Shown piece after piece: positions 39,528 through 49,489 of a stretch of DNA of 64,000 bases. The notes beneath the pieces are model-generated. The model ran no database searches. It was given only the letters and a program-made list of their open reading frames with translations, and had not been told where the DNA came from. Each line of letters begins with the position of its first letter. The stretch's first letter is position 1. The stretch comes from an uncultured Candidatus Poseidoniales archaeon (GTDB taxonomy: Archaea > Thermoplasmatota > Poseidoniia > Poseidoniales > Poseidoniaceae), in NCBI GenBank assembly GCA_905182125.1, contig CAJJAV010000003.1, forward strand, positions 62,001 to 126,000, in the 5' to 3' direction. The translations under genes were made by a program, and so were the position numbers.

Positions 39528-42500
39528 TCAGCTTTGGTCATCAAGGTACTGTTGGCCATAGTAGACCCACTGTTCCATGGTCCATCCAGCAGGCAAACCT
39601 GTTGCAGGCAAAGGTGGACCTGCTGAGGCTTGCTGAGGGATAACTGGTGCAGGTGCCTGGAATATTTCCTGGGCCCCACCGTACATGGAATTAGCCACCA
39701 TGTCGTTTGCAGGGACGGTTCCTGTGTTCCAGTTCTCAACAACTTCTTCGTTCTTGCCACGGGTAAACAGGAGCACGACTAAGAGAGCGATGATGATGCC
39801 AACTGCAACCAAAGCAATGGTCTCAATTGGAAGGTTTTCTGTGAGTGTATCGGAGGTACCCGAGGTGCTGTCCGTTTGACAATCAGCACGTGAGTCGCTG
39901 CAAGCAAGATCAAGTTGAGTTTCCACAGCGACCAGATCGGCTTCCAGTTCTGTTGTGTCGCCAGTTGATGCGGCGATGGATTCTTCAATGGATAATTTCG
40001 TTGAGGCCAAGTCGGCAAGGTAAGTGAAGAAGGTCAGTTCATCCATCTCAGCAGGTGTTGGTGCTGTTTCAGTGATCCGCCACTTCAACTTCGTGAGCGT
40101 CTTGTAATCATCACCCTGGTCATCGGTAGCAAGAACTTCCAGTTCGTAATAATCTCGGTCACGAGATCCATCTTCACGAGCAGATTGCCCTTCAAAGACA
40201 AGGGAGGCCATGTCGAGTTCGTGGACCCATCCATCAGAGGATTTGCTGACATCGAGTTCGTAGGAAAGCAAACCGTCACAGGTACCAGTCAGGTCATTGC
40301 AAACATTCCATGTCACTGAAATGTATGTGAAGACTGGTGCGCCATTCATCAGGCTCATCGACATGATTGGAGTTTGACCGATGTAGGTGTTGCTCATGTC
40401 TGCGAAGATTTGCCCATCACCGTTGCCATCGGTTGAAAGTGTCAGGGGCAGAGCATCATAGACATTGATGGCCATTGTGTAGGTCGAGGTATCATACTTG
40501 TCCATCACTTCGAGGGTCACGGTTTGTGAACCAACTTGCTCGAATTGAAGCGTCAGGAGTCCGCTGAGGAGATTGTAACGTGCTGCTCCTGCTTCAGACG
40601 GCGTGACGGTCAAGAATGCTTCAGATGCTGGGTCATCGATGTCTGTAATTCGGCTGACAAGATCGATGACCATTTGCTCATTGCGCTTGATTTGAATCGT
40701 ATCGATGTTCTCCATATCAATTCGAGGTGCGTCATTCTCAGGATTGATTTGAACCACCATTGTCTGTTCAGAGATTTGTTCACCATCGCTTGCACGAAGG
40801 GTAACAACTGCCTGACCGTTGACATCATCATCGGTTGTCATGAACTCGAGAACATAACCTTGGAGTTTGAAGGTAATCAAATCGGTGTTGGTGCTGCCGA
40901 TCATGGAAACAGCAAGGGTGTCTGCATTCACGCTTGTTCCCGTGTCATCTGTGTCCGAAAGGAATGGAAGGAGATTGATAATATCACTTCCACCTTCCTC
41001 AATGGTTTGAGTTGGGAGGCCTTCCCAGCGTGGCTGGCCATTTTCAACGACATTGAAGAGAAGGGTTCCGTATGGAAGTTCACCGGTCTCAGAGTAGTCG
41101 CCACCGTCGTCAACACGAATTTCCATGCCTTGTTGGTTAAGCGGGCAACCGTTGAGTTCGTCCCAAGCAAAATTGACTTCAAGCTCACTCGTTGCAGGAT
41201 ACCATGCTACAAACGAAGGGCTTTCCGAAGTGATCACGAGATCGGTCAAGGGTGTTTCAGGATCTGAAACGTGGCCAGTCATGTCGACTTTGGTTGTGAT
41301 GTCGCAAAGGACTGACGGAATTGGCTCAGCAATAACCGATGGAATGCCGTTGGCGAGTTTGAATCCATCCGTACCCGCCGTGACCATCCAGCCGCTGGTT
41401 TGGCCTCGTGAATCCACGGTTTGAGAGCGGAGGTCATACCAGCCAGCAGACATGTCGACGGTTGGACTGATCACGTATTCTCGGCCTTCACTGGCCGAGC
41501 CTGGGTAGAGGATCGTTTCGCCGCCAGAAACTGCGACATTCGACCATTGATTGAGCCCAGTCGGAGAGACTTCAATGTTGAAGCTCATGGTGTCGATGGT
41601 GTCGACATTGTCATCGGAATCACCTTTCGCCAAAATGGTGAATTGAGTGCCACGAGAAATGATGTTGCCACCCTCGACTTGTGCCTTCTTAGCCAAAGGA
41701 GGTCGGTCATGGTCAAGTTCTGTCAATGCCACATTGTTAGCACTTTGAGTCTCATCGACCAAACCGGTCAAGCGAACACCAAAGGTGGTTTTCCAACCGT
41801 TGCTTGGAAGCGAGGACGTGTCAAAGGTCACTTCAGCAGTTTGAGAAGAACCCATGACGATGTTGTTCAGAGACACGGTTTGAATCGGGACTTCATTCAC
41901 GCCGTTCTTGTAAAAGAACTCAATATCTCCGCCAGCGGAGTAATCAAGGTCACCAACGTTGCTGATGATTGAATTAAGCGTGATCGTATCGCCGATTACA
42001 TAGGAAGAACTGCCTGCCGGGTTGGTTGCGGTGAGCGCACCAGGTGCAAGGTCCATCTTGGGGCCCATTGTTGAGTCAATAGCGTGGTAAACGTGTGCTG
42101 AAGAACCACCGACTGAGACACTGTTTCCAGCCATCAGAACGCCGACAACGATTGCCTTGTTGATGCCACCTGGCACCACTGAGGAAGGAACGCTCGACCA
42201 AGTAACGGATTGCGAAGAGGAAGTTGGAGTGACGCTAGCAAAGGAAGTTCCAGTGCCTGAGCCCTTGGATTTGTAGGTATCACCAGCGGTTAACCAACCC
42301 ATCCAGCAGTTGTAGCCATGTGGAATGCCCGATGAATAGGTGTAACCTGTGCAGTCCTTGTCGACAAGCGCAGCGTAAAGTTTCATGTTGCTTGCTGGAG
42401 AACCTGATCCGGAGTATCGGTAGGAGATGTCGATGTCATATGTACCACCGCTTTGAGAGATGGATGCTGACATGCCGTAGTCATTGGTTGTTGGTGCCAT

Positions 42501-42965
42501 ACCGCCACCGGAGGAAAAGAGGGAATCGTATGTGTCGTAGTTAGCAGATGCGCCGCCTTGGTTTTTGTCAGTTCGGTCACCGAAGTAGGCATCAGGTGCA
42601 CCACCAGTGGACCAAGCCCAGTTGTATGGGGAAACTGCGCCAGCTCGTGCAGTGTCGGTGTCTCCATAGGAAGCAGACATGTAGGTGACGTAGACGTATT
42701 CGTCAGGATGGTTTCCTTTGATGGCGTGGTGTGCATCAGAGCCACCACCGGTTTTGGAGCAGTGACCGCAGTTATCTGAAGAAATGTATTGTCCGAACAC
42801 GACGTGGCCCGGGCTGGTTGCTTGACTGGCCTGCTGAGTCATAGGTTCATCAGCGAGGGTATTATCATTCATTGCGGGGTTCATTTCTGAGGTAAATCCC
42901 GTCAGAACACTACCAACGAAAATTGTCACGATTATGAGGGCAAGAAGGCGAGCGGACATCTTCAT
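39528..42965 (-). CDS. large secreted/surface protein with N-terminal CxxC domain, CARDB-like repeats and C-terminal TM
   Basis: Signal-like N-terminus; SSDNCGHCSKTGGG; cadherin/CARDB-like beta repeats; TIALVAVGIIIALLVVLLF TM; tail PAGWTMEQWVYYGQQYLDDQS. Confidence 0.7.
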   Translation of the reverse strand: MKMSARLLALIIVTIFVGSVLTGFTSEMNPAMNDNTLADEPMTQQASQATSPGHVVFGQYISSDNCGHCSKTGGGSDAHHAIKGNHPDEYVYVTYMSASYGDTDTARAGAVSPYNWAWSTGGAPDAYFGDRTDKNQGGASANYDTYDSLFSSGGGMAPTTNDYGMSASISQSGGTYDIDISYRYSGSGSPASNMKLYAALVDKDCTGYTYSSGIPHGYNCWMGWLTAGDTYKSKGSGTGTSFASVTPTSSSQSVTWSSVPSSVVPGGINKAIVVGVLMAGNSVSVGGSSAHVYHAIDSTMGPKMDLAPGALTATNPAGSSSYVIGDTITLNSIISNVGDLDYSAGGDIEFFYKNGVNEVPIQTVSLNNIVMGSSQTAEVTFDTSSLPSNGWKTTFGVRLTGLVDETQSANNVALTELDHDRPPLAKKAQVEGGNIISRGTQFTILAKGDSDDNVDTIDTMSFNIEVSPTGLNQWSNVAVSGGETILYPGSASEGREYVISPTVDMSAGWYDLRSQTVDSRGQTSGWMVTAGTDGFKLANGIPSVIAEPIPSVLCDITTKVDMTGHVSDPETPLTDLVITSESPSFVAWYPATSELEVNFAWDELNGCPLNQQGMEIRVDDGGDYSETGELPYGTLLFNVVENGQPRWEGLPTQTIEEGGSDIINLLPFLSDTDDTGTSVNADTLAVSMIGSTNTDLITFKLQGYVLEFMTTDDDVNGQAVVTLRASDGEQISEQTMVVQINPENDAPRIDMENIDTIQIKRNEQMVIDLVSRITDIDDPASEAFLTVTPSEAGAARYNLLSGLLTLQFEQVGSQTVTLEVMDKYDTSTYTMAINVYDALPLTLSTDGNGDGQIFADMSNTYIGQTPIMSMSLMNGAPVFTYISVTWNVCNDLTGTCDGLLSYELDVSKSSDGWVHELDMASLVFEGQSAREDGSRDRDYYELEVLATDDQGDDYKTLTKLKWRITETAPTPAEMDELTFFTYLADLASTKLSIEESIAASTGDTTELEADLVAVETQLDLACSDSRADCQTDSTSGTSDTLTENLPIETIALVAVGIIIALLVVLLFTRGKNEEVVENWNTGTVPANDMVANSMYGGAQEIFQAPAPVIPQQASAGPPLPATGLPAGWTMEQWVYYGQQYLDDQS

Positions 42966-43151
42966 GTTTTTTCACAGAACCCCGTCGGTATTAAAACCAA
43001 CCCCTTTCAGGTTCTTCGCCGATACCTCATAATGAATGTACTGCGCTCAATTTTTAGATAAATTACGAACTCGCAATGAAATTAGTATTTGAACCCATTT
43101 TCGCCTGCGTTGGCCACGAAGGATTGAAGCCAAACATCGATTGGCCCCCCT

Positions 43152-43946
43152 ATGGAGAACGAGTCCTGGGCTGTTTTGGTTGAACCAGAGGGGAAAGTCC
43201 ACGTGGTCGAAATGACACCAGGAGTTCGTAAAATCAAGGGCCTCGGCGTCTTTGACCCTATCGAAACAATTGGCGATACACCGTATGGATCCTCGGTCGC
43301 TGTCGGCCAGAAGAACCTGACTCGAATGCCCCCTCGTCTCCCAGAATTGTCAAAAGGTATGCTTCGTCGTGCACAAACCATCAGTGCAAAGGATGCTGGG
43401 TACTTCATCGCCCGTTTGGGCATCGGCGCAGGAGATCGAATCCTTGAAGCCGGGCTCGGGAGCGCAGGCCTTTCGATGCACATTGCTCACACTCTTGGTC
43501 AAACCGGAATTCATGTGACGGTTGAACCACGCTCGGAACATGCAGAAGTGGGTTTGAAAAACATGCTGCGAGCCAAGCAAAGTTGGCCGGTGTTCCCTGA
43601 ACACCATCACATCGAAGGCGCCATCGAAGAGGTCATGGATCAAGTGGCTGAACACGTTCAAGCCTTTGATGGAATCATCCTTGATCTCCCTCAACATCCA
43701 TCCGCTATTGAAGCGGTTGCGCCGATGCTTGCAGTCGGTGGAAGAATTGCTTGTTACTGCCCGGTCACAAGCCAAGTTGAAGCAGCCTGGGAGTCTTGCG
43801 AAGCCGCTGGTCTCGAGGTCGAATGGGCTGGTGAATTGATGGAACGCCAATGGGGCAAAGCATCCAAAGGCGGTATGCGACCAGTCAACGGCCCTTTCGG
43901 CCACACGGCGTTCTTGTTAATCGCTCAACGCACTTCGGCTGAATGA
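43152..43946 (+). CDS. trmI: tRNA (adenine-N1)-methyltransferase, TrmI family
   Basis: LPELSKGMLRRAQTISAKDAGYFIARLGIGAGDRILEAGLGSAGLSMHIAHTLGQTG; GIILDLPQHP. Confidence 0.88.
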   Translation: MENESWAVLVEPEGKVHVVEMTPGVRKIKGLGVFDPIETIGDTPYGSSVAVGQKNLTRMPPRLPELSKGMLRRAQTISAKDAGYFIARLGIGAGDRILEAGLGSAGLSMHIAHTLGQTGIHVTVEPRSEHAEVGLKNMLRAKQSWPVFPEHHHIEGAIEEVMDQVAEHVQAFDGIILDLPQHPSAIEAVAPMLAVGGRIACYCPVTSQVEAAWESCEAAGLEVEWAGELMERQWGKASKGGMRPVNGPFGHTAFLLIAQRTSAE

Positions 43947-43949
43947 TGT

Positions 43950-46900
43950 TCATTCGATGACTCGAATCATCGTTTGACATTTTGGACATGTGAATCTAAA
44001 CGGCGGTTCGCTGCTTCGCGGGACGCCGAGTCGTGCCTCGCATGAAGGGCAGCTGACTTTACCGGCTTCCATCCTGCACTCATTGTATCCAAGATCGGCT
44101 TGATCGCCCTTTTCTTCCGACAACACTTCTTCGGTCGTTTCTGAATCATCTTCATCAGTTTCGGAACCAGGACGGCGCACGTACAGTACCAAAGCGAGCA
44201 AGAGTGCAAAGCCCCATCCACCAAACAGTGCATTGAGCGTTGTTGATTGATCAAGTTGGAAGCCCAGTGGGAGCGTGACGCCTTGAGGCGGTTCAGCAGG
44301 CCCAGCGATCTTCACTGCAAACGCTGGTGATTGACTTGAGGCAGTGGTCGAGGTAGCGTCGATGGTGAACGTGGCTTTGATGAAGAGGTCAGCGACTTCT
44401 TTGGCTTGAACGTCAGAGGTAAGGGTGAGTTCATACTCGACGGTGGCGAAGGGGGCCAAAACGAACGAGGTGGTGGATTCATTGTCGATGTAACGGGACC
44501 ATTGTGCAATCAACATTGCGGAGCCGTCGCCGCCGTAATCCACGACACCACTTACCTGAGTGTTGGCGAGGTTCGTCACCGTGACCACAATGGTGGTGCC
44601 ACCCGAATAAGGAACGCCATAGGATTGGGCATTTGTTGTAATTGCGAGGATATTGTCAGCGTCCCAAGAGGGTTCAACTGTGTAAATCTCGGTGTAACTT
44701 TGAACATATTCTGATCGGGCTGAACTCGTGACTCGGAACTTCAATTCACCCAGCCCTGATTGAGCATCTTCGTTGATGAGGCACGACCATGCAACTGCTG
44801 ACGATGAGGCCCCTGCCTCTAGGTTGAGCAACCCAGTAACGCCACAGTCCATGCCCACGGTGGTGAGCAAGAGTTGGTCCATACCGGTCCCAGTGTTCTG
44901 GACAACAACCGTACCACGAATACTTTCCCCTGGTTGGGCTTGATCGTCGTCTGCAATTACAGTGATTTCTGCACCAGCCACCTGTGGGCGAACCGTGATG
45001 TTGCGGTGATCTTCAACACCGCCATCGTTGCCAGATGAAGCTCGAAGCGCAATGGTTACGCCGTTTAGAGGAGCACCCGTAGCCATTTCTCGAACCGTCA
45101 AAACCACGGTGGAAGTGGCACCGGCCTCAATCGAAACAGAGGTTGTGGAAAGGCTGTAGGAAAACCAATTCATATCGCCATCGTCCACGATGTTGAATTG
45201 GATGATATCAGTCGATGTCCCGAGGTTCGTGACATCAAACATCACTGAAGCATTGTTGGAGGGACCCGCAACCACTGCATCGTTTGCGCTTGTGACAAGC
45301 ACTGAAAAGCGATCTTGAATTTGTACATCGATGCTTTGGGTTGCCGTTGCTCCCGAACCACCGAACCCGAAGGTGATTGGATGGGTTGCTGGTTGTGCAT
45401 TGTTAGCAAGGCTGAGGTTGAGATAGACCTCGGCTGAGGCGCCGACTTCCAACATCATCGATGTTTGGCTGATCTCGGCTTGCACAGAGGCAGGAAGGCC
45501 TGAAAGCGAGGCGACAACGGAAACGTTCCCAGTCCCCGTGTTGACCAATGTGAACATGGTTGAGCTCTCGCCACCAGGTTGAACCAAGATTCGACCATCC
45601 AGTGGACCAGACAGTTCGATCTTCGTGGTCGGGAGAACTTCGACATCAATCGAAGTTGTTGCCGTCACGCCACCTCTGACCACTTCGAACGATTGCGCAA
45701 AGAAGCCAACGACATCAGGCTGCGCTGTGGTTTCGAGGCTCCATATTCCGACGTCCCCAGCAGCAACAAGCACTTCGCTTTGGGAGGTGAGTTGCGTTGA
45801 AAGGTTTGAGTGTCCAAGGATTTGTAACACAAAGGTTCGTTCTTCACTGCCGTTGTTTGTCAAGTGAATTTCATAGGCTGTTGTTGTGCCAGGCGTGACC
45901 TCAATTGAGGCAACTGAACTGTCTAAATCAAACACAATGAGTTCATCCACCTGAAGGGTGAAAGTTGCACCCTCTGAGAAACGACCGAGGTTTTCGGGAG
46001 TCGAACCGCTGAGGTGGAAGTCGCATGAATCCGATGTGGTTGCTGTCGATTCAACATCGACTTGAATCGCCAAATCAATCACTGCGTTCGGGGCGAAGTC
46101 CAAAGTCGATGCACTTGGAAGGGAGAAGGTACACGGGCCGCCAACCTCCGACAAATTCCAATCATAGTCAACTTGAGCGTTTCCTGTGTTGGTCACCTGT
46201 ACGGTTGTGCTGACGGTTGTCCCTGGAATGAAATCCGCCTCTTGGGCAAGCCAGACCAGACCGAGGTTGTGCTCCTCATCGACATGAACCACAATCAGCG
46301 TGGAGGTGCTGATGTTGCCCTGGGTCGAGCCAGCAAACAAGCGGAACCCGTAGTAATCTGGAACGACATCTGCTGGAACTGTCACTTGGAGCGTCGCTTG
46401 TTGTGATGAACCAGCACCCATGTTGTCGAATTGGTCATCAACCCATTGTACATTCCAGCCAGCAGGAATTCCGCCACCGAGACCGCGGGAAGAAGAAGCG
46501 GCCGTGATGCTTGAAGACCATGGATAATCAAGTTGAGAAGTTTCGTTGAACACCGTTGCTGCGGCCGCTTGTTGCAACTGAAGTTTGATGGTGCTGTTGA
46601 GAGCCACTGTGTCGTTTGAGCCGACTGGCGAAGTTCCCGTCATTGTCGCATGCAAAACGCAAGCGGCGAGGTAGCTACCAGCCAAGGATGGGTGGCTACC
46701 ATCGCTGCCATAGAGATCGTAGAACAAGTTCCCGCTCATGGAAGCATTGACGCCACCAGCCATTACCTCATCGTGAATGTGTTTGAAAGCAAGTCCAACC
46801 GGTGCAACCCAAACCGTCGCACCAGTCGCCGTCATGTTGGATTGGTAGTCGAGGTAGCCGGAAGTCAAGCGGTCCTGCATAACGGTGAAGTTCGAGTAAA

Positions 46901-48002
46901 GCATTGGGTTCAATGGATCCCCATTACGCCGTCCCCAAGTCATGAACAGGACAGATTCTGAGCCTTCATCATCGATGGCTTGGGCGAGGTGAACTGCACC
47001 ATCTTTGCTGGCAATCCAAGATGAAGTGGTGCGATTGAAACCTGGCACTTGGCTTTGATCTTGGAGAACGACATAGTCCCAATCGATGTTGGCATCTCGA
47101 AGCGTGGTGTTGGAAACATGCCCGGAGGTGTTGACATCATCCCAATGTTGGGCAAGGCGTCGTCCACCCGGCGTGATTGCATCAGCGTTGAGCACACCCA
47201 TTGATTCAAGCAAAGCGTTGAGGCTGTTGACCGAAGTGTAACTGTTGCCATACATCATCACATTTGACAGCGAGGTTGTGTTGTTGCCGCCGGTGTTGTT
47301 GCCGCCGGTGTTGTTGCCGCCGGTGTTGTTGCCGCCAGTGTTGTTGCCGCCGGTGTTGTTGCCGCCGGTGTTGTTGCCGCCGGTGTTGTTGCCGCCAGTG
47401 TTGTTCGCACTTTGAGCGATCCACCATGCAGACAAATCAGGTTCATATTCGACATCGAGCAGCAATGTGTCGCTGACTGAACCGGCATTGGTGACGTCGA
47501 TTGTGTAGTTCTCAGTGGCCCCAGCATCCATCATGGCAAGCGAAGTGCCCATGGTGTCGAATCCAAGGAGGGGTGAATAAGAGGGCGCGACGCTAACATA
47601 CACCGTAATCATCGAAGTGATGCCTTGATCTGGCTCAGTGACATGAACATTAAATGAGCCGCTGTCTGCGGGCACGGCACCAGTGGAAAGCTGGATCACC
47701 ACAGTGGTGTTCCGACTCCACGTAGGGAAGACGTTTGAGACAACATCTTCGCTGGCGTTGACGGCCCAAACAGCGGATAAGCCGCTCGAATCGATGGAAA
47801 TGTTGTACGATTCAATCGACGAGCCATTGTTTTCAATTTCAAGGGTCACGTTTGTTGACTCTCCAGCTTGGAGGACAGCATGGTGTGTGTCTACGTCAAG
47901 CAAAATAGCGCTGTGCGCTGAAGCAGGCATTGCCAACGGAGCAAGGCTTGCCATGACCAGGATGAAGACAAAGGCCACGGCGCGAGGGGAGCGAGACGAC
48001 AT
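43950..48002 (-). CDS. giant secreted surface protein with SGNH-hydrolase-like domain, NNTGG linker, CARDB-like repeats, TM and C-terminal zinc ribbon
   Basis: Signal-like N-terminus; MMYGNSYTSVNSLNALL ... DGSHPSLAGSYLAACVL; (NNTGG)8; TM LNALFGGWGFALLLALVLYV; CPSC...CPKC C-terminus. Confidence 0.75.
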   Translation of the reverse strand: MSSRSPRAVAFVFILVMASLAPLAMPASAHSAILLDVDTHHAVLQAGESTNVTLEIENNGSSIESYNISIDSSGLSAVWAVNASEDVVSNVFPTWSRNTTVVIQLSTGAVPADSGSFNVHVTEPDQGITSMITVYVSVAPSYSPLLGFDTMGTSLAMMDAGATENYTIDVTNAGSVSDTLLLDVEYEPDLSAWWIAQSANNTGGNNTGGNNTGGNNTGGNNTGGNNTGGNNTGGNNTGGNNTTSLSNVMMYGNSYTSVNSLNALLESMGVLNADAITPGGRRLAQHWDDVNTSGHVSNTTLRDANIDWDYVVLQDQSQVPGFNRTTSSWIASKDGAVHLAQAIDDEGSESVLFMTWGRRNGDPLNPMLYSNFTVMQDRLTSGYLDYQSNMTATGATVWVAPVGLAFKHIHDEVMAGGVNASMSGNLFYDLYGSDGSHPSLAGSYLAACVLHATMTGTSPVGSNDTVALNSTIKLQLQQAAAATVFNETSQLDYPWSSSITAASSSRGLGGGIPAGWNVQWVDDQFDNMGAGSSQQATLQVTVPADVVPDYYGFRLFAGSTQGNISTSTLIVVHVDEEHNLGLVWLAQEADFIPGTTVSTTVQVTNTGNAQVDYDWNLSEVGGPCTFSLPSASTLDFAPNAVIDLAIQVDVESTATTSDSCDFHLSGSTPENLGRFSEGATFTLQVDELIVFDLDSSVASIEVTPGTTTAYEIHLTNNGSEERTFVLQILGHSNLSTQLTSQSEVLVAAGDVGIWSLETTAQPDVVGFFAQSFEVVRGGVTATTSIDVEVLPTTKIELSGPLDGRILVQPGGESSTMFTLVNTGTGNVSVVASLSGLPASVQAEISQTSMMLEVGASAEVYLNLSLANNAQPATHPITFGFGGSGATATQSIDVQIQDRFSVLVTSANDAVVAGPSNNASVMFDVTNLGTSTDIIQFNIVDDGDMNWFSYSLSTTSVSIEAGATSTVVLTVREMATGAPLNGVTIALRASSGNDGGVEDHRNITVRPQVAGAEITVIADDDQAQPGESIRGTVVVQNTGTGMDQLLLTTVGMDCGVTGLLNLEAGASSSAVAWSCLINEDAQSGLGELKFRVTSSARSEYVQSYTEIYTVEPSWDADNILAITTNAQSYGVPYSGGTTIVVTVTNLANTQVSGVVDYGGDGSAMLIAQWSRYIDNESTTSFVLAPFATVEYELTLTSDVQAKEVADLFIKATFTIDATSTTASSQSPAFAVKIAGPAEPPQGVTLPLGFQLDQSTTLNALFGGWGFALLLALVLYVRRPGSETDEDDSETTEEVLSEEKGDQADLGYNECRMEAGKVSCPSCEARLGVPRSSEPPFRFTCPKCQTMIRVIE
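47281..47400. repeat. 15-bp tandem repeat x8 (ttgttgccgccggtg) with 60-bp higher-order period
   Basis: Eight in-frame 15-bp units read directly; units 4 and 8 carry ccagtg instead of ccggtg. Confidence 0.97.
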
Positions 48003-48092
48003 AAGACCAAGTCAAGCCACCAATGCATACCACTTGAGTGAATCGGCCCTACGGGCCGTCAAAAAACGACTTTAAGGGCTAAAATTAGACCA

Positions 48093-49331
48093 TCAATTCT
48101 GGAGGAGATTCAGCCGTTGTTCATCAATAAGTTCCCAAGGAAATGTTCCGTTTACGCCTGGTGTGCGACCGAAGTGACCACCGGCAGCTGTCACCGAGTA
48201 AATGGGACGAAGTAAGTTCAAATCCTGAGCAATGGCACCGGGCCTAAAGTCAAAGGTTGAACGCACACGTTGTGTTATCTCTCGATCAGCCAATGCTGAT
48301 GTCCCAAAGGTCTCGACTCGAACACTGACAGGTTCAGCAACACCGATGACGTAAGCCAGTTGAATCTCACACCGTTCGGCGATGCCTGCAGCAACCACGT
48401 GCTTTGCAGCCCAACGAGCGGCGTATGCTGCAGAACGATCAACTTTCGAGGGGTCTTTTCCAGAGAAAGCGCCACCACCATGACGGCCCATGCCCCCATA
48501 GGTGTCAACAATGATTTTCCTTCCAGTCAAGCCTGCGTCAGAGTATGGACCTCCTGGGTCTGCGAACCGCCCTGTTCCATTAACGACAAGCGTGTAGTTC
48601 TGATCCAGCAACTCCGAAGGGATGGCGTGTTCGACAACATGTCGGCGTATTTCGCTGCGAACATGGGCGAGTTCTTCGACCTCTGAACCACCGAATTGAT
48701 CTTTGAGAGCCTTATCGTGTTGGATAGCGATGATGACGGTATGAACCCTTGACACAGCATCGCTTTCGTCATATTCCACCGTGACCTGAGATTTTCCATC
48801 CGGCCGAACCCAAGGCAGAATACCTTCTTCGCGAACTGCGGTCAAGCGGCGTGTAAGCCGTTGCGAAAGGGCTGCTGCGAGTGGAAAGTACCGGCCCTTG
48901 AGGCTCTCAAATGCTTCGGTTTCTGTGCAGGCATAGCCGAACATCAAGCCTTGATCGCCAGCACCTTGCGAGAGACCATCCTTGTTCACACCTTGAGCGA
49001 TGTTGGATGACTGAGTGGTGATGTGGACCTGAACTTCAGTCCACTTTGAGGACGCCGCATCCATACCGATGTCATGTGAATCATACCCCACTTTAAGGGC
49101 GGCTTTACGGGCCACTGCTTCATAATCAGGAGCGCTTCCATCGAGGGAAACTTCGCCAGCGAGAACAATCAATCCCATCTCTTCTTTTCCTTTCACGCAG
49201 GTTTCAACCGCAACACGAGCGTTTGCATCAACCGCCAAGCAGGCATCGACAATAGCATCGGAGATGGTGTCACACAATTTGTCAGGGTGCCCGCAGGTCA
49301 CGGATTCGGAAGAGAACAAGTCGCCTGTCAT
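48093..49331 (-). CDS. metK: S-adenosylmethionine synthetase, bacterial type
   Basis: FSSESVTCGHPDKLCDTISDAIVDA, GAGDQGLMFGYACTET, GGPYSDAGLTGRKIIVDTYGG, GGGAFSGKDPSKVDRSAAYAARW; start at internal Met. Confidence 0.95.
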   Translation of the reverse strand: MTGDLFSSESVTCGHPDKLCDTISDAIVDACLAVDANARVAVETCVKGKEEMGLIVLAGEVSLDGSAPDYEAVARKAALKVGYDSHDIGMDAASSKWTEVQVHITTQSSNIAQGVNKDGLSQGAGDQGLMFGYACTETEAFESLKGRYFPLAAALSQRLTRRLTAVREEGILPWVRPDGKSQVTVEYDESDAVSRVHTVIIAIQHDKALKDQFGGSEVEELAHVRSEIRRHVVEHAIPSELLDQNYTLVVNGTGRFADPGGPYSDAGLTGRKIIVDTYGGMGRHGGGAFSGKDPSKVDRSAAYAARWAAKHVVAAGIAERCEIQLAYVIGVAEPVSVRVETFGTSALADREITQRVRSTFDFRPGAIAQDLNLLRPIYSVTAAGGHFGRTPGVNGTFPWELIDEQRLNLLQN

Positions 49332-49489
49332 GCATCCGCGCCTCAACCGGCGGTATATGAATGCAACGCCTATTCCGCACCCCACTTATTCCTAAAGAGA
49401 ATAAAAGGAGCGTTTATACCCCATTTGGCACGAACGACGCTTGTGATTGAAACGAATGGTTGATGGCCTACACACGACGCCGTCGATGC

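Noticed and set aside
40536-41267. 243 aa + strand ORF
   Set aside because: Lies wholly antisense to the 1145 aa surface protein, which has clear domain-like content; composition looks like a shadow ORF
41421-41972. 183 aa + strand ORF
   Set aside because: Antisense to the same surface protein; no recognisable motifs
47281-47400. Possible CRISPR array
   Set aside because: Contiguous 15-bp in-frame repeats without spacers, inside a long coding sequence
47264-47476. ORF of repeated CCCRR residues (cysteine-rich peptide)
   Set aside because: Antisense reading of the NNTGG tandem repeat; no independent coding evidence
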